Source of the DNA: Sphingobacterium sp. UBA5670 | GTDB lineage: Bacteria; Bacteroidota; Bacteroidia; Sphingobacteriales; Sphingobacteriaceae | Length of the DNA stretch: 64,000 bases | Reading direction: 5' to 3' | Assembly (NCBI RefSeq): GCF_002420705.1 | Contig: NZ_DIIM01000014.1 | Coordinates: forward strand, 121,612 to 185,611 | In this document: positions 61,586 to 64,000 of the stretch, one piece after another | Numbering within the stretch: the stretch's first letter is position 1 | Layout of the letters: each line of letters opens with the position of its first letter | Translations under genes and position numbers: made by a program | The notes under the pieces: generated by a model | What the model saw: the letters and a program-made list of their open reading frames with translations, nothing else | The model's database searches: none | What the model was told of the DNA's origin: nothing

Positions 61586-63803
61586 TACAGCGGTTTTGTT
61601 GTTGTCTGCACAGTTTCTGTTTGGTCAAGGAACTTTGGCAGATTATACACGTGCACAAAACTTAAAAAAACAATTGACCAACAAAATTGAAAATCTACCG
61701 GGCCAGTTTTATTGGAATGATAAGGGGGATCTCTTTTGGTATGATCGAAATACGTTGCAGGGAAAAGAGTATATTCTGGTCAATCCCCAAGCAAAAACAA
61801 AAGAACAGCTTTTTGATCTGACGAAAGTGTTTTCGTTAGTGGATGAAAAACTGGGACGAAAAGTCGAAAATCGTGTTATTTCCAATGATCAGATAAAATT
61901 GGTGGACCAGGATCAGGTGTCGCTCGATATCGCGGGTTACCTGTGGATCTGGAACCGTCGTTCCTCGCAATTGAGCCAGGGTGCTGCAAGTGGAAGTAAA
62001 GATCGAAATACGCGCTATTGGGGGCAGCGTGAACGGGGAAATGCCTATAGGGAAGTTGAATCTCCAGATAAAATACATGTTGCTTTTATCCGAAATAACA
62101 ATGTCTTCCTAGCAAAGAAGGGTAATTTAAATGAGGCGCGACAAATTACGTTTGATGGCAATCCAGCAAATTATTACAGTAACGATATTCAATGGGCACC
62201 GGATAGCCGGAAGCTGGCTACGGTAAAAACTCAAAAAATAGAGATCAGGCAGCTGACGCTTATCGAATCTTCCCCTAAAGATCAGCTGCAGCCTAAAATT
62301 CAGACACGCGATTACGTGAAGCCCGGAGATGAGCTGGCACAAAAACTACCCATCTTATATGATCTTGAAAAAGACCGCTTGTCAGTGTTTGATGCCGCGC
62401 TCATACCGAATCAATTTTACCTTTCGGATCTTTCCTGGCGCGATGACAGCAGAGCATTTACCTTCGAGTATAATAAACGGGGACATCAGGTCTATGGCGT
62501 CATGCAAATGGATGCGAATAGCGGTATGTCCAGTTATTTGATCCGAGAACAAAATAAGACTTTTATTGATTATAGCGGCAAGAAATATCGGGAGGATCTG
62601 GCCGATGGAAAGGAAATAGTGTGGACCTCCGAGCGTGATGGATGGAACCACCTGTATCTTTACGATGGAATTACCGGGAAAGTAAAGAACCAGATAACGA
62701 AAGGAAACTGGGTTGTTCGCAAAGTTGTGCATGTTGACGCTGACAAACGAACAGTTATTTTTGAAGGCAGCGGAATGAATGCCGCAGAAGATCCCTATTT
62801 GGTCCACTATTATGCGATCGGTTTAGACGGAAAGGGCTTAAAACTGCTGACCGAAGAAAATGCAAATCATCAAGCTTTTTTCAATAAAGACTATTCGCAG
62901 TTTGTGGATACCTATTCCCGGGTCGATCAGCCGCCAATTTCAGTATTGCGCGACAACAATGGTCGTCTTATCATGGAACTGGAGAAAACAAACAGTAATC
63001 TACTAGAAACGGTAGGCTGGCGTGCTCCGGAAGTCTTTAAAGCCAAGGGACGTGATGGCGCAACGGATATCTGGGGTATTATTATTCGACCGACGAATTT
63101 TGATCCAGCTAAAAGTTATCCTGTCATCGAATATATTTACGCGGGACCGCATAGCTCTTTCGTGCCCAAATCATTCTACAGCAACCCGAGCGGGATGTAT
63201 GAATTAGCAGAATTGGGCTTTATCGTGGTACAGATCGATGGAATGGGGACCTCAAATCGTTCAAAGGCTTTTCATGATGTCTGTTGGAAAAATCTGAAAG
63301 ATGCGGGTTTCCCCGATCGGATAGCCTGGATGCAGGCTGCTTCAAAGCAATACAAATACATGGATATCGGTAGGGTAGGGATCTATGGTACGTCGGCTGG
63401 CGGTCAAAGCTCGACGGGAGCGCTGCTATTCCATCCGGAGTTTTACAAAGTTGGCGTTTCCTCCTGTGGCTGTCACGATAACCGAATGGATAAAATATGG
63501 TGGAACGAGCAATGGATGGGCTGGCCTGTAGGTCCTGAATATGCGGCTAGCTCTAATATTGAAAATGCCGCTAAACTGGAAGGAAATCTTTTATTGATTG
63601 TTGGGGAACTTGATGATAATGTGGATCCTTCATCTACTTTTCAATTGGTTGATGCCTTGATCAAAGCACGTAAGAATCATGATTTTATCATGGTTCCTGG
63701 TATGGGGCATTCTTCCGGAGGAGATTATGGTGAGCGAAAAAGAAAAGATTATTTTGTAAAACATCTTCTTGGTGTAGATCCGCCAGCCTGGAATCAATAT
63801 TGA
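61572..63803 (+). CDS. S9B dipeptidyl peptidase IV-like serine peptidase
   Basis: A secreted 743-aa prolyl-type peptidase with a signal peptide ending near LFGQ. The catalytic triad is complete: S608 in 'GTSAGG', D681 in 'GELDDNVD' and H713 in 'GMGHSSGG'. A propeller domain precedes it. DPP-IV enzymes cut Xaa-Pro (and often Xaa-Hyp) dipeptides from N-termini, which fits release of hydroxyproline from collagen-type peptides. It is the last gene of the cluster. After its stop, 197 bases to the window end show no gene. Confidence 0.92.
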   Translation: MKFLSTAVLLLSAQFLFGQGTLADYTRAQNLKKQLTNKIENLPGQFYWNDKGDLFWYDRNTLQGKEYILVNPQAKTKEQLFDLTKVFSLVDEKLGRKVENRVISNDQIKLVDQDQVSLDIAGYLWIWNRRSSQLSQGAASGSKDRNTRYWGQRERGNAYREVESPDKIHVAFIRNNNVFLAKKGNLNEARQITFDGNPANYYSNDIQWAPDSRKLATVKTQKIEIRQLTLIESSPKDQLQPKIQTRDYVKPGDELAQKLPILYDLEKDRLSVFDAALIPNQFYLSDLSWRDDSRAFTFEYNKRGHQVYGVMQMDANSGMSSYLIREQNKTFIDYSGKKYREDLADGKEIVWTSERDGWNHLYLYDGITGKVKNQITKGNWVVRKVVHVDADKRTVIFEGSGMNAAEDPYLVHYYAIGLDGKGLKLLTEENANHQAFFNKDYSQFVDTYSRVDQPPISVLRDNNGRLIMELEKTNSNLLETVGWRAPEVFKAKGRDGATDIWGIIIRPTNFDPAKSYPVIEYIYAGPHSSFVPKSFYSNPSGMYELAELGFIVVQIDGMGTSNRSKAFHDVCWKNLKDAGFPDRIAWMQAASKQYKYMDIGRVGIYGTSAGGQSSTGALLFHPEFYKVGVSSCGCHDNRMDKIWWNEQWMGWPVGPEYAASSNIENAAKLEGNLLLIVGELDDNVDPSSTFQLVDALIKARKNHDFIMVPGMGHSSGGDYGERKRKDYFVKHLLGVDPPAWNQY

Positions 63804-64000
63804 TCTTTTCATCAGGACAATGATCGTGTAATATAGGCCAATCCCTTATTTTATCTGAAAGTGTCAGCTCTTATCGGCGGGGAAAGAACCTTCAGTTTGC
63901 TTTCATTGCTGTTCGTGTATGCGAAGTCATAAGGCTTTTATTCCAATTGGGAATACAGATGAAGCGATAAGAGTGGTTCAATACATACAGCGCCCCGGAA

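Noticed and set aside
1..64000. CRISPR arrays, IS elements, prophage or attachment sites
   Set aside because: No regularly spaced repeats, transposase or integrase motifs, or duplicated ends were seen by eye. A computed repeat search was not possible.

Overview
The window looks like chromosomal DNA of a Bacteroidota member of the Sphingobacteriaceae, most likely Sphingobacterium or a close relative. The evidence is AT-rich intergenic DNA, promoters of the Bacteroidota type (TTTG/TTG, about 18-20 nt, TANNTTTG), few Shine-Dalgarno sequences, many lipoproteins and Sec-exported glycan enzymes, and families typical of the group (GH92, DUF1080, DUF1343/NamZ, HD-Pnk, HxlR, B1 metallo-beta-lactamase). 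No insertion sequence, prophage, CRISPR array or rRNA operon was seen. There is one tRNA-Ala(GGC).

Layout. 0-8.7 kb: an exported NTF2-like protein, tRNA-Ala, a subclass B1 metallo-beta-lactamase, a cupin, a DNA2/NAM7-type helicase, an acyl-CoA dehydrogenase, an AraC regulator, a NamZ-type exo-muramidase and a DUF2200 protein. 8.8-11.5 kb: an unusual three-gene locus with a stand-alone ThiF/MoeB-like adenylyltransferase, a LuxI/FeeM-like acyltransferase-fold protein and a convergent LuxR-type regulator, with palindromes of the form TACAC-N4-GTGTA beside it. 11.9-20.0 kb: three consecutive secreted GH92 alpha-mannosidases. The first carries a lyase-type beta-sandwich and has Gln where the catalytic acid Glu normally sits. 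20-32.4 kb: mixed housekeeping and small unknown genes (GNATs, glutaminyl cyclase, DUF72, a pair of paralogous small proteins, a royal-jelly-family protein, an alpha/beta hydrolase, old yellow enzyme with a divergent HxlR regulator). 32.5-34.5 kb: an RNA-repair operon (RNA ligase plus HD-Pnk) with a clear promoter and terminator. 37-42 kb: carbohydrate genes, namely a double-DUF1080 protein, a Tat-exported Gfo/Idh/MocA oxidoreductase and a secreted GH32 fructanase. 42-45.4 kb: DinB, HxlR, flavodoxin-fold reductase, SDR and AraC genes, and a decayed second copy of the DinB 3' end. 45.5-53.1 kb: a two-component system followed by a TolC/adaptor/HME-RND efflux operon. Three phased TTCTAATC repeats lie between them. 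53.4-63.8 kb: a complete trans-4-hydroxyproline catabolic cluster (deaminase, ketoglutarate-semialdehyde dehydrogenase, epimerase, D-amino-acid dehydrogenase) with a DUF885 peptidase, an APC permease and a DPP-IV-type peptidase. This fits use of collagen-like peptides.

Signals that ordinary gene annotation does not explain: (1) the ThiF / LuxI-like / LuxR locus with lux-box-like palindromes; (2) two copies of a 64-65 nt small-RNA-like element (15221-15284 and, on the minus strand, 42065-42129) with a conserved leader, a compensatory-changed terminator stem and a CCCCG loop, one of them behind a near-perfect promoter; (3) a structured leader with several stem-loops ahead of the DUF1080 gene. 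All functions are inferred by reading the sequence. No database search was run.
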